Source: Marinobacterium_D sp050908845 (GTDB lineage: Bacteria > Pseudomonadota > Gammaproteobacteria > Pseudomonadales > Balneatricaceae). Taken from it: DNA of 64,000 bases. Of this stretch, positions 7,312-15,381 are shown one piece after another. Within the stretch, counting starts at the first letter, position 1; each line of letters begins with the position of its first letter. The notes beneath the pieces were generated by a model that saw only the letters and a program-made list of their open reading frames with translations, had not been told where the DNA came from and made no database searches. A program made the position numbers and the translations under genes. Where the stretch lies: the NCBI RefSeq assembly GCF_050908845.1, contig NZ_CP194171.1:2790001-2854000 (forward strand), written 5' to 3'.

Positions 7312-10179
7312 GTGCTCACGTCCAATCTTACACAACGCTTTTTGCTGGGTATTTTCGCCATCATTGCGGCAATCATCGCGGCGTTCTATCTCTATTCAGT
7401 TCCGCTGATTCAGAAAAACGTGTTCGATATCGAGCGCAATGCGAGCCATATCGCGCTTAATAACGTGTTTGAACTCGCCGACAAGATGCACGACAGCTCG
7501 CGGGAATATCGTGAGCAGGTACTGGAGTCTCACCGCCAGCGCCTCAGGGCCGTGGTCGACTCGGCTTTTTTCTTCTTCCGCAATCAATATCGCCTGGCGC
7601 GGGACAGCGGCATGGACGACACCGCCGCGCGACGCTATGTGTTCGAGCAGCTACGCTCCCTGACCTACGGTGACGGCGACTACGTCTGGATAGCCGATGA
7701 GTCCTTCACCCTCGTCTCGCATCCGGATACCGCCTACCAGGGGCGCAGCGTCCAGGACTTGCTGGACGAGAGCGGCCACCCGATCATGCCGAAGGTCATC
7801 GACCAGGCGATGGCCGAGGGCGAAGGCTTTTACAACTACCGCTGGAACCGCCTTAACGAAGATCAAAAACTGGAGAAGTTTTCCTACGTCAAATACTTCC
7901 CCGAATGGAATTTCGTTATCGGCTCCGGCGTGTATATCGACGCTGTGGAGGCCGAGGTACAGGCCCGGCGCGAGCAGGCGCTGGCGGAGCTACGCGAAGC
8001 CTTTGCCGGGATCAAGATTGCGGAAACCGGCTACCTGTTTATCTTCGACAGCAACGGTCGCATGCTGGTACACCCCAACCGCAACATAGACGGCGCCGTG
8101 TTCCGCACTCTGAAAAACCCGGTGACCGGCAACACCATCATGGAGGATCTGATCTCCGTGGCCGATACCGGGCGTGAGCTCTACTACCACTGGGATCGCC
8201 CCACCGATCCGGGTAATTACCGCTACGAGAAGGTCTCCCTGGTGCGTTATCTGCCTGGCTTTGACTGGTATATCTGCTCATCGGTTTACCTTGAAGAGTT
8301 GCAGGCCAGCTCCGAGGTGCTCACCGACCGCATTCTGGTGATCGCCACCATCGCCCTGCTTGCGGCCCTGCTGCTGGCCTATATCTTCGTCAATTACATC
8401 ACCCGACCGATCCGCCGACTCTCGGAGACCGCCCACTGCATCAGCAGCGGGCAGCTTGATGCAACCACCTCCATACGCCGGGATGACGAAATCGGCGTGC
8501 TGGCCAGTGCCTTTGACCGCATGGTCGATCGTCTGCGCCAGAACATCGCCCAACTCGATGACAAGGTCAGCGAACGCACACGGGAGCTTGGCCAGCGCAA
8601 CCAGCAGCTGCGCCAGGCGATGGAGGAGATCAGCGCTGCCAGCCAGAACCTGCGGCTGATGGAGGAGCGCCAGCGACTGATCCTCGATGCACTGCCGGCG
8701 CAGATCGCCTATATCGATAACCGCCAGCGCTACGTCTTTGTCAACGAGGGCTACGCAGCCGCTTTCGGCCGCGCCAAGGAAGCCATTATCGGCAAGCACC
8801 TGAGCGAAGTGATCGGTGACAGCATGTACCGGGATATAACGCCCCAGGTAGAGGATGCACTCCAGGGTATCAGCAGCACCTTTGAATACCCGCTGCTACA
8901 TGACGGGGAAACACGCATCACCAAGCGCACACTGATCCCCTTCGACCCGGAACAGGACCAGGTGCTGGGGTTGATCAACCTGTCACTGGATATCACCGCC
9001 GAGCGCGAGGGTGAACAGCGCCTCCAGGCCGCTCAAAGGATGCATACAGTGGGTCAGTTGGCGGGCGGTCTTTCTCATGATTTCAATAACTTATTATCGA
9101 TACTTCAAGGTAATCTTCTCGCTATACAGAATAACCCCGAGACCCCCAAGGCGCTGCTGCGCAATATCGAACCGGCGATCAGGGCAACCCGCCGGGGCGC
9201 TGATATTACCCGCCGCCTGCTCGCCTTTGCCCGCCGCCAGCCGTTGTCGCCGCGGCGCATCGATCTGAGAGAGCTGATGAGCGACTGTGCAACGCTGATC
9301 AGCAACTCCCTGCCAGCGACGATCAACCTTGCCATCGAGATGGACGACGATCTCTGGCAACCCCGGGCGGACCCTGGCCAGCTTGAGGATGCGCTGGTCA
9401 ACCTGGCGTTCAATGCCCGCACCGCGATGCCAGACGGCGGCGAAATCCGTATCCATCTGGCCAACCGCAGCGTCACCACCACTCTGCTGCTGGATGAGCA
9501 GGTAGTGGCCGGCGACTACGTTGAAGTCTCCGTCTGCGATACCGGCTGTGGTTTCAGCCAGGAGGCGATCGAGCGCGCTTTCGAACCGTTCTTCACCACC
9601 CGCAAAGAGGAGAACTCCTCGGGACTTGGGCTCAGTATGGTGTACGGCTTCGTCAAGCAGAGCAGTGGTTATATCGCTCTGTCTAATCATCCATGCGGTG
9701 GCGCCTGCGTCACCCTGCTTCTGCCGGTTGCTGGTGAACAGAATGCCTGCAGCACAGCTGACTTTGAGGTGGGCGCGGCAACCCCGGGTCGGGGACTTAT
9801 TTTGCTGCTCGATGATGACGACGATGTACGCGAGGTGACCCGCGGGCAGCTGGCCGCCCTGGGTTACCAGGTGATCGAAAGCCAGACGCCCGATGAAGCC
9901 TGCGAGCTGATCGAGACCCTGCCGGAGCTTGAGGGTCTGGTCAGTGACGTGGTGATGCCGGGCAAAATCAGCGGTTTTGACGTGGCCAGGCAGCTGCGCC
10001 ACACCTGGCCGAAAGCCGCCGCCGTCCTGATCAGCGGCTACGCCTCACGTCACGACGAGCGCCCGGGCGACTGCAGGCACCTGCCGCTGTTACGCAAACC
10101 CTTCACACGCGAACAACTCGGGCAGGCCCTGCTCAGCCCCCGCGCCCGACAGCCCCTGGATCAAGAACAAGAGAGATAA
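7312..10179 (+). CDS. Hybrid sensor histidine kinase with tandem Cache and PAS domains
   Basis: A 955-aa membrane sensor. In order: TM1 (about 9-29); a periplasmic double-Cache region with YVWIADESFTLVSHP and YLFIFDSNGRMLVHPN ligand-pocket strands (about 75-330); TM2 (about 343-363); HAMP (364-416); a coiled coil; PAS (about 460-575); and a kinase core with phospho-acceptor His-589 in GGLSHDFNNLL. The ATPase motifs are DALVNLAFNARTAMPDGG, DTGCGF and SSGLGLSMVYGFVKQ. A C-terminal receiver domain (about 835-945) has DDDDD and phospho-acceptor Asp-879. Cache domains of this type often bind small carboxylates or amino acids. There is no HPt domain. The start is GTG with a weak ribosome site. The response regulator gene begins 6 bp after the stop. 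Confidence 0.93.
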   Translation: MLTSNLTQRFLLGIFAIIAAIIAAFYLYSVPLIQKNVFDIERNASHIALNNVFELADKMHDSSREYREQVLESHRQRLRAVVDSAFFFFRNQYRLARDSGMDDTAARRYVFEQLRSLTYGDGDYVWIADESFTLVSHPDTAYQGRSVQDLLDESGHPIMPKVIDQAMAEGEGFYNYRWNRLNEDQKLEKFSYVKYFPEWNFVIGSGVYIDAVEAEVQARREQALAELREAFAGIKIAETGYLFIFDSNGRMLVHPNRNIDGAVFRTLKNPVTGNTIMEDLISVADTGRELYYHWDRPTDPGNYRYEKVSLVRYLPGFDWYICSSVYLEELQASSEVLTDRILVIATIALLAALLLAYIFVNYITRPIRRLSETAHCISSGQLDATTSIRRDDEIGVLASAFDRMVDRLRQNIAQLDDKVSERTRELGQRNQQLRQAMEEISAASQNLRLMEERQRLILDALPAQIAYIDNRQRYVFVNEGYAAAFGRAKEAIIGKHLSEVIGDSMYRDITPQVEDALQGISSTFEYPLLHDGETRITKRTLIPFDPEQDQVLGLINLSLDITAEREGEQRLQAAQRMHTVGQLAGGLSHDFNNLLSILQGNLLAIQNNPETPKALLRNIEPAIRATRRGADITRRLLAFARRQPLSPRRIDLRELMSDCATLISNSLPATINLAIEMDDDLWQPRADPGQLEDALVNLAFNARTAMPDGGEIRIHLANRSVTTTLLLDEQVVAGDYVEVSVCDTGCGFSQEAIERAFEPFFTTRKEENSSGLGLSMVYGFVKQSSGYIALSNHPCGGACVTLLLPVAGEQNACSTADFEVGAATPGRGLILLLDDDDDVREVTRGQLAALGYQVIESQTPDEACELIETLPELEGLVSDVVMPGKISGFDVARQLRHTWPKAAAVLISGYASRHDERPGDCRHLPLLRKPFTREQLGQALLSPRARQPLDQEQER

Positions 10180-10185
10180 TTACAG

Positions 10186-10908
10186 GTGAAGAAGAAACTT
10201 GTTTATATCGTCGATGATGAACCGGACATCTGCAGTCTGGTCGCCGACGAGCTGAATCGGCATGGTTATGACACCCGCTCCTTCAGGACAGGCGCCCAGG
10301 CGACCAATGCACTGAACCGGCGCAAACCCGATCTCTGCATCATCGATCTGGGCCTGCCCGACATGGATGGCACGGCCATTGTGCGCCAGCTGTGTGATTC
10401 GCTGGGCCTTGGCGTGATCATTATCTCGGGACGAAACAGTACCAGCGACCGGGTCCTGGGTCTCGAATTCGGCGCCGATGACTACCTGATCAAGCCCTTC
10501 GATCCCCGCGAACTGGTGGCGCGGGTCAACAGCCTGTTCCGCAGACTGGAACATATCGAAGCCGCCGCCAGTGTCGAACAACCAAGAATGGCGGCCTTTG
10601 CCGGTTGGGTATTCGACCCGGCAACCCTGTCGCTGACGCAGAAAGAGCAGAACCGAAGCGAGATCCTGTCAGCGGCGGAAGCCTCGCTGCTGACCCTGCT
10701 GCTACGTTCGCCACGACAGATACTGTCGCGGGATCAGCTGCTGCAGGGATATGCCGAGCCGTTCGATCGCAGCATCGATGTGAGAATGTCGCGGATACGC
10801 AAGAAGATCGAAACCGACCCGCGCCACCCGACCATCATAAAAACGGTCTACGGCGCCGGTTATATGCTCACGTCCGAGGTCAGCTGGCAGACCCGCAGTA
10901 ACGACTGA
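10186..10908 (+). CDS. OmpR-family response regulator
   Basis: A 240-aa transcription factor partner of the preceding kinase. The receiver domain (1-120) has the acidic pair VDDEPD, phospho-acceptor Asp-54 in CIIDLGLPDMDG, and Lys in ADDYLIKPFDPREL. The C-terminal winged helix (about 140-230) carries LTLLLRSPRQILSRDQLLQ and the recognition region RSIDVRMSRIRKKIE. The start is GTG, 6 bp after the kinase stop, so the two are one operon. The targets are unknown; the perfect inverted repeat at 7235-7260 upstream of the operon is one candidate. No clear terminator follows before the convergent dsbD. Confidence 0.93.
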   Translation: MKKKLVYIVDDEPDICSLVADELNRHGYDTRSFRTGAQATNALNRRKPDLCIIDLGLPDMDGTAIVRQLCDSLGLGVIIISGRNSTSDRVLGLEFGADDYLIKPFDPRELVARVNSLFRRLEHIEAAASVEQPRMAAFAGWVFDPATLSLTQKEQNRSEILSAAEASLLTLLLRSPRQILSRDQLLQGYAEPFDRSIDVRMSRIRKKIETDPRHPTIIKTVYGAGYMLTSEVSWQTRSND

Positions 10909-10948
10909 AGCAAAAAACCTGACGGCCGGCTCAATAGGTGCGGGCTGG

Positions 10949-10995
10949 AATAAGCTCGATTTAGAATAAGTTCGATTTAGACTTTTTTGATTTAG
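10949..10995. repeat. Three short tandem repeats at the 3' end of dsbD
   Basis: AATAAGCTCGATTTAG (10949-10964) and AATAAGTTCGATTTAG (10965-10980) are direct neighbours with one mismatch. A degenerate third copy, ending TTTGATTTAG, runs to 10995 and overlaps the dsbD stop codon. It lies between the convergent response regulator and dsbD. The low GC content stands out from its surroundings. Confidence 0.7.
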
Positions 10996-12872
10996 AGAGT
11001 AGCGATACGTGACAGGAACACCTCCGGCTCGATCACCCCAACCATGGTCATCGCCGGGCGTTCCTGGCCATTCACATCGTGAAAGATAAGCACCGGCGGA
11101 CCAAACACCTGGTAGCGCTGGTTCAGCGCCTTGGCGTCGGCATCATTGGCCGTAACATCAACCTTGATCAGGCTGAAATCAGCCAGTCGCGCCTGTACCC
11201 CCTGATCGGCAAAGGTCACATACTCAAGCTCAACACAGCTGACGCACCAGTCGGCATAGAAATCGAGCATCACCGGACGTTTATCAGCCTCGGCCTGAGC
11301 CAGTAGCGGCTTAAGCTCTGCAAGGCTGGTAACCCGGGTAAAGCCCAGCTGGGAGCGCGTCTGTATAGCGCCCTGGGCCTGTCCAGCAGATTGTTGAGCC
11401 CCTGCCAGCCCCTGCAACGGGAACAACAGGTTGCGGCTGCCGGACAAGACGCCGACCAGCAAAGCGATACCGTATATGGCCAATATGATACCGGCGCCCT
11501 TCCAGAGCTTGTGCCAGCCGCCGTGGTGCTCACCCAAGCGTTCGAATACATTCAGATAGACCGCGCTGACGATCAGGATCACACCCACCAGTGCCATGGT
11601 AATCTCAACCGGCCAGATACGGTCCAGCATCCAGACGGCCATGAGCAGCAGCACCACGCCGAAAGCCGCCTTCACGCCTTCCATCCAGGCGCCAGCCCGG
11701 GGTAGCAAACGGCCGGCCGATGCACCCACCAGCAGCAGCGGTAACCCCATACCCAGGGACAGCACGAAGAGCGCCGCACCACCGAGCACCGGATCACCGG
11801 TCTGGCCGATATAGATCAGTGCGCCCGCCAGAGGCGCCGCCATGCAGGGCCCGACGATCAGTGCCGACAACAGGCCCATTACCGCCACACCGGTCACCGA
11901 GCCGCTTTTCTGGTGGGAACTGACCTCGCTAACGCGGCTCTGCAGCGCCTTCGGCATCTGCAGCTCATAAAAACCGAACATCGACAGGGACAGCGCCACG
12001 AACAGCGCCGCAAAGACCGAAATCACCCAGGGGTTCTGCAGTGCCACCTGAATATTGGCACCGAACAAGCCGACGATAACACCGGCCACGGTGTAGGTCA
12101 GCGCCATCGCCAGCACGTAGACAAACGACAGGAACAGGGCCCTGCCGGTAGAGATTTTGTGTCCATGGCCAACGATAATCCCGGACAGAATCGGGATCAT
12201 AGGAAATACACAGGGAGTCAGCGACAACGCCAGACCGGCGAGGAAGAAAGCACCGAGCGTAACCAGCAACGAGGTGCCGGCCAGCAGGTTTGCAAAGTGT
12301 GTCTGCTCGTTAACTGGTAGCCCGGCGTCCCGCGGAGCACTGCCACCGTCCGCAGAGGTACTGTTTGCGCCAAACGGGGCATCCTCCACCCAGCGCAGTC
12401 CAGCGGCGGAGACCAGGTCGGTCACATCCACCTGCTCGCTCACCGGCGGGTAACAGATCCCCCCTTCCCAGCAGCCCTGGTAACTGACATCCAGGGTGCC
12501 CTCGGTGACGCCCTTTTCCCCACCAACCAGCAGGCTGATCCGGGCCTCGTCGTAGTAAACCTCAACCTGTCCGAACAGCGGGTCATCCTTGGTGATCGAT
12601 TCCGCATTGCGGCGATCAACCACCTGAACCCCTTCGCCGGGTGTGACGATAACCTTGTCCCGATAGAGGTAATAGTCGGGCTCCATCTGCCAGACCAGAT
12701 CGAAACGCCCCGGGCTCACCGCTTCTATGCGCATCTGGTAAGCCTGCTCCACCGGCAGCGGCTGCCCCTTGCCGGCACCGATACTATCGAACAGGCCAGC
12801 CTGGGCTAGTGCCGGTATAAACAGCAGCAAGAAAAACAGATTTTTTACAGCAGAAACAAGCCGAGTACCCAA
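10992..12872 (-). CDS. dsbD: Thiol:disulfide interchange protein DsbD
   Basis: DsbD moves electrons from cytoplasmic thioredoxin across the inner membrane to periplasmic DsbC, DsbG and CcmG. All three parts are present: a periplasmic N-terminal domain with the GCWEGGICYPPV cysteine pair; an eight-helix membrane domain with one redox Cys in SLTPCVFPMIPILSG and the other in LIVGPCMAAPLAGALIY; and a C-terminal thioredoxin fold with DFYADWCVSCVELE. The frame is open to TTG 12896, but TTG 12872 has AAGGA 7 bases upstream and starts a clean signal peptide (GTRLVSAVKNLFFLLLFIPA, then LAQA). That gives 626 aa, normal for the family. It is a single gene, convergent with the response regulator. Confidence 0.95.
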   Translation of the reverse strand: MGTRLVSAVKNLFFLLLFIPALAQAGLFDSIGAGKGQPLPVEQAYQMRIEAVSPGRFDLVWQMEPDYYLYRDKVIVTPGEGVQVVDRRNAESITKDDPLFGQVEVYYDEARISLLVGGEKGVTEGTLDVSYQGCWEGGICYPPVSEQVDVTDLVSAAGLRWVEDAPFGANSTSADGGSAPRDAGLPVNEQTHFANLLAGTSLLVTLGAFFLAGLALSLTPCVFPMIPILSGIIVGHGHKISTGRALFLSFVYVLAMALTYTVAGVIVGLFGANIQVALQNPWVISVFAALFVALSLSMFGFYELQMPKALQSRVSEVSSHQKSGSVTGVAVMGLLSALIVGPCMAAPLAGALIYIGQTGDPVLGGAALFVLSLGMGLPLLLVGASAGRLLPRAGAWMEGVKAAFGVVLLLMAVWMLDRIWPVEITMALVGVILIVSAVYLNVFERLGEHHGGWHKLWKGAGIILAIYGIALLVGVLSGSRNLLFPLQGLAGAQQSAGQAQGAIQTRSQLGFTRVTSLAELKPLLAQAEADKRPVMLDFYADWCVSCVELEYVTFADQGVQARLADFSLIKVDVTANDADAKALNQRYQVFGPPVLIFHDVNGQERPAMTMVGVIEPEVFLSRIATL

Positions 12873-13108
12873 GGGCAGGTCCTTACAATCGTTCAAAAAA
12901 CCGGATAAATGTTCTGACTCCTGATGTCAGAAGCGGTTCAAGCGCAGCCATATTACCACCGCCCCGGACCGCCCCGCACCCGGACAGTTTGTCGCAGGTC
13001 GCAGAAATAGCGTTCGCACCTGTGTCAGGGTAACCTTTATATGATAAAAAGAGCGTCCTTGGCGTGATAAGGACGCCACACTCTAGAGATCGCCTTCAGG
13101 AAAAAGAA

Positions 13109-14176
13109 ATGACCGATAAACGCGTAGAAGACCTTAATGTAGAATCCACCACCGCGCTCGTATCCCCCGACGAGCTCAAAGCCAAGCTGCCGATCACCGA
13201 GGCAGCGGCCGAAGCGGTCATGGAAGGACGCCAGGTGATCCGCGACATCCTGGATCACAAGGACAAACGTCTGCTGGTTGTAGTTGGCCCCTGCTCCATT
13301 CACGATACGGAAGCAGCACTGGAATATGGCCGCAAGCTCAAAGCCCTGGCCGATGAGCTGAAAGACAACCTCTACCTGGTCATGCGTGTTTATTTTGAGA
13401 AGCCACGTACCACTGTGGGCTGGAAAGGCCTGATCAACGACCCGCACATGAACGACTCGTTCGATATCGAAGAGGGTCTGCATATTGCGCGTAAACTGCT
13501 GATCGATCTGTCCGAAATGGGGCTGCCGCTGGCCACCGAAGCGCTGGACCCGATCTCGCCGCAGTACATTCAGGATCTGATCAGCTGGTCCGCCATCGGC
13601 GCCCGTACCACCGAATCCCAGACGCACCGCGAAATGTCTTCCGGTCTCTCCTGCGCGGTCGGTTTCAAGAACGGCACCGACGGCAGCCTGGACGTTGCCG
13701 TTAACGCGATGAAATCGGTCAGCCACTCGCACAATTTCCTCGGTCTCAACAACGAAGGCCAGGTAGCGATCATTCGTACCCGCGGTAACGCCTACGGCCA
13801 CGTGGTGCTGCGTGGCGGCAACGGCAAACCGAACTATGACTCCGTCAGCGTCAAACTGTGTGAGCAGGCCCTGGAGAAAGCCGGCCAGAGCAAGAACATC
13901 ATGATCGACTGCAGCCACGCCAACTCCAACAAGGATCCGGCCATTCAGCCCCTGGTTGCTGAAGACGCCGCCAGCCAGATTCTTGAAGGCAACCGCTCGA
14001 TCATCGGCCTGATGATCGAAAGCAACCTGGGATGGGGCAGCCAGTCTATTCCGGAACGCCTCGAAGATCTCAAGTATGGCGTGTCCGTGACCGATGCCTG
14101 TATCGACTGGAAAACCACCGAAAGCTCTCTGCGCGAGCTGTCCGCCAAACTGGCTGATGCGCTTAAAGCACGCTGA
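13109..14176 (+). CDS. 3-deoxy-7-phosphoheptulonate synthase, class I (AroF/AroG/AroH type)
   Basis: DAHP synthase joins PEP and erythrose 4-phosphate in the first step of the shikimate pathway. The 355-aa product has the family motifs LLVVVGPCSIHDTEAALEYG, MRVYFEKPRTTVGWKGLIND and GFKNGTDGS, and the metal-site region MIDCSHANSNKDP. Length is normal for the AroFGH form. Which amino acid inhibits it cannot be read from the sequence. The frame opens at 13064, but ATG 13109 follows AGGAAAAAG and begins the conserved N-terminus. No TyrR- or TrpR-like box was recognised upstream. A GC hairpin terminator follows at 14189. Confidence 0.95.
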   Translation: MTDKRVEDLNVESTTALVSPDELKAKLPITEAAAEAVMEGRQVIRDILDHKDKRLLVVVGPCSIHDTEAALEYGRKLKALADELKDNLYLVMRVYFEKPRTTVGWKGLINDPHMNDSFDIEEGLHIARKLLIDLSEMGLPLATEALDPISPQYIQDLISWSAIGARTTESQTHREMSSGLSCAVGFKNGTDGSLDVAVNAMKSVSHSHNFLGLNNEGQVAIIRTRGNAYGHVVLRGGNGKPNYDSVSVKLCEQALEKAGQSKNIMIDCSHANSNKDPAIQPLVAEDAASQILEGNRSIIGLMIESNLGWGSQSIPERLEDLKYGVSVTDACIDWKTTESSLRELSAKLADALKAR

Positions 14177-14188
14177 TTAACTAAACCC

Positions 14189-14227
14189 GGGGAGCCGCGT
14201 TCGCTGGCTCCCCTCCCTTTCTTTCCC
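14189..14227 (+). terminator. Probable intrinsic terminator after the DAHP synthase gene
   Basis: GGGGAGCC and GGCTCCCC pair around a 9-base loop (14189-14213). A pyrimidine-rich tail follows, with broken T runs. It lies between the DAHP synthase stop and the next start codon. The imperfect U tract suggests partial readthrough. Confidence 0.6.
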
Positions 14228-14241
14228 GTTCGAGCCTCCCT

Positions 14242-15144
14242 ATGCACACAGATCCTGCCCGTCAGCACGGCTTGATGCTGGCCATCGCCGGCGTTTTTGT
14301 CCTCAGTTTCGATGCCCTGCTGATACGCCTGGCCGATACCACCGGCGCCGACGTGGCGTTCTGGCGCGGTGCGCTGATTCTGCTATCCGCTGGCACCATC
14401 TGCTGGTTCCGTCGCCGCCGGATCAACTGGCCTGACACCCCCCGTTTATGGGCATTCGCGATTACCGCCGCCACGCTCTATGGCATCAATTCCGGCCTGT
14501 TCGTGTTTTCCGTAAGCCATACTCACGTGGCTAACACCGTCGTCATCCTCGCCAGCGCTCCGCTGTTTGCCACGGCGATCTCCTGGCTCTTGTTCCGTGA
14601 ACGTACGCCGAGGCGAACGGTGATCTCAATCCTTTTCGCGATTACCGGCGTGATCATCGTCTTCTCCGCATCACTTGGCCAGCCGGGACAGCTCGGTGAT
14701 CTGCTGGCACTTATTCTGGCCTTCGGTATGGCGGCAGCCCTGACACTGCTGCGCCGTGTGCCCGACCTGCCAAGACTCCCGCTGGTTGCCGGCTCCGGGC
14801 TGGTGACAGCGCTGATCTGCTGGCCTCTTGCCGATCCGCTGCAGCAGACAGCCAGCAGCTATGGCTGGCTCGCACTGATGGGGCTGATCCAGATTCCGCT
14901 GGCGACGCTGCTCATCTTCAGTGCCACCCGGCACCTGCCCTCTCCGGAGGTCAGTCTTGTTTTACTCATCGAAACGATACTCGGCCCGGTCTGGGTCTGG
15001 TGGGCCCTCGGTGAAGAGCTGCCGTCACGCACGGTACTGGGAGGGGCTTTTATTCTGGGGGCTATAGCGGTGAACTCGGCACTATCACTGAAAAAGCAGG
15101 CCGATTTAAAGAGTGCTGGCCGCTATAACCAGACCACAAATTAG
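14242..15144 (+). CDS. EamA/DMT-family transporter
   Basis: A 300-aa inner-membrane protein with ten predicted helices and two EamA repeats (about 8-135 and 148-285), the drug/metabolite transporter superfamily. Marker pieces are VAFWRGALILLSAG in repeat 1, TVVILASAPLFATAISWLLFRER, and SLVLLIETILGPVWVWWALGEE in repeat 2. Such proteins export amino acids or other metabolites; the substrate here is unknown. It follows the DAHP synthase gene and its leaky-looking terminator, so an aromatic compound is possible but unproven. The ribosome site is weak. It ends 38 bp before the promoter of the candidate small RNA. Confidence 0.85.
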   Translation: MHTDPARQHGLMLAIAGVFVLSFDALLIRLADTTGADVAFWRGALILLSAGTICWFRRRRINWPDTPRLWAFAITAATLYGINSGLFVFSVSHTHVANTVVILASAPLFATAISWLLFRERTPRRTVISILFAITGVIIVFSASLGQPGQLGDLLALILAFGMAAALTLLRRVPDLPRLPLVAGSGLVTALICWPLADPLQQTASSYGWLALMGLIQIPLATLLIFSATRHLPSPEVSLVLLIETILGPVWVWWALGEELPSRTVLGGAFILGAIAVNSALSLKKQADLKSAGRYNQTTN

Positions 15145-15181
15145 CTGAGTTAAATTCACCTAAAAACGAATTAACCATCAT

Positions 15182-15210
15182 TTGTCGAAAGCCTGCTTAG
15201 ACTTTAGCAT
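15182..15210 (+). promoter_or_regulatory. Sigma-70-type promoter of the candidate small RNA
   Basis: A -35 box TTGTCG (15182-15187), a 17-bp spacer and a -10 box TAGCAT (15205-15210). It predicts transcription from about 15217 into a non-coding stretch that ends at an intrinsic terminator. Confidence 0.5.
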
Positions 15211-15216
15211 TACAAG

Positions 15217-15363
15217 TGTTCGGGAGGGGGTGTGCATTCTGTCGTTGTTGTTGGGGTACACGCGCTGATGCGAGGATTCATTCCACACACCCTTCCAGTT
15301 TTTACTTTTCCTTGCGTTATCTCTAGTTATCGTACTGCCGCACACCTTGTGCGGCATTTTTTT
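15217..15363 (+). ncRNA. Candidate free-standing small RNA, about 147 nt
   Basis: A complete non-coding transcription unit between the EamA transporter and the convergent diguanylate cyclase. It has a promoter at 15182-15210 and an intrinsic terminator at 15336-15363. The 5' segment GGAGGGGGTGTG (15223-15234) can pair with CACACACCCTTCC (15284-15296) with one bulge, closing a long stem-loop. A pyrimidine-rich single-stranded stretch (about 15297-15330) follows before the terminator, a layout common in Hfq-dependent RNAs. It matches no RNA family I recognise. An open frame from GTG 15232 runs on through the terminator, has badly spaced ribosome binding and looks non-coding. Confidence 0.5.
15336..15363 (+). 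terminator. Intrinsic terminator of the candidate small RNA
   Basis: A perfect 9-bp stem, TGCCGCACA with TGTGCGGCA around a CCT loop, is followed by seven Ts. It is 190 bp past the EamA gene stop, so it may also end readthrough from that gene. Confidence 0.92.
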
Positions 15364-15381
15364 GTCTACCGCAAAGCCAAT

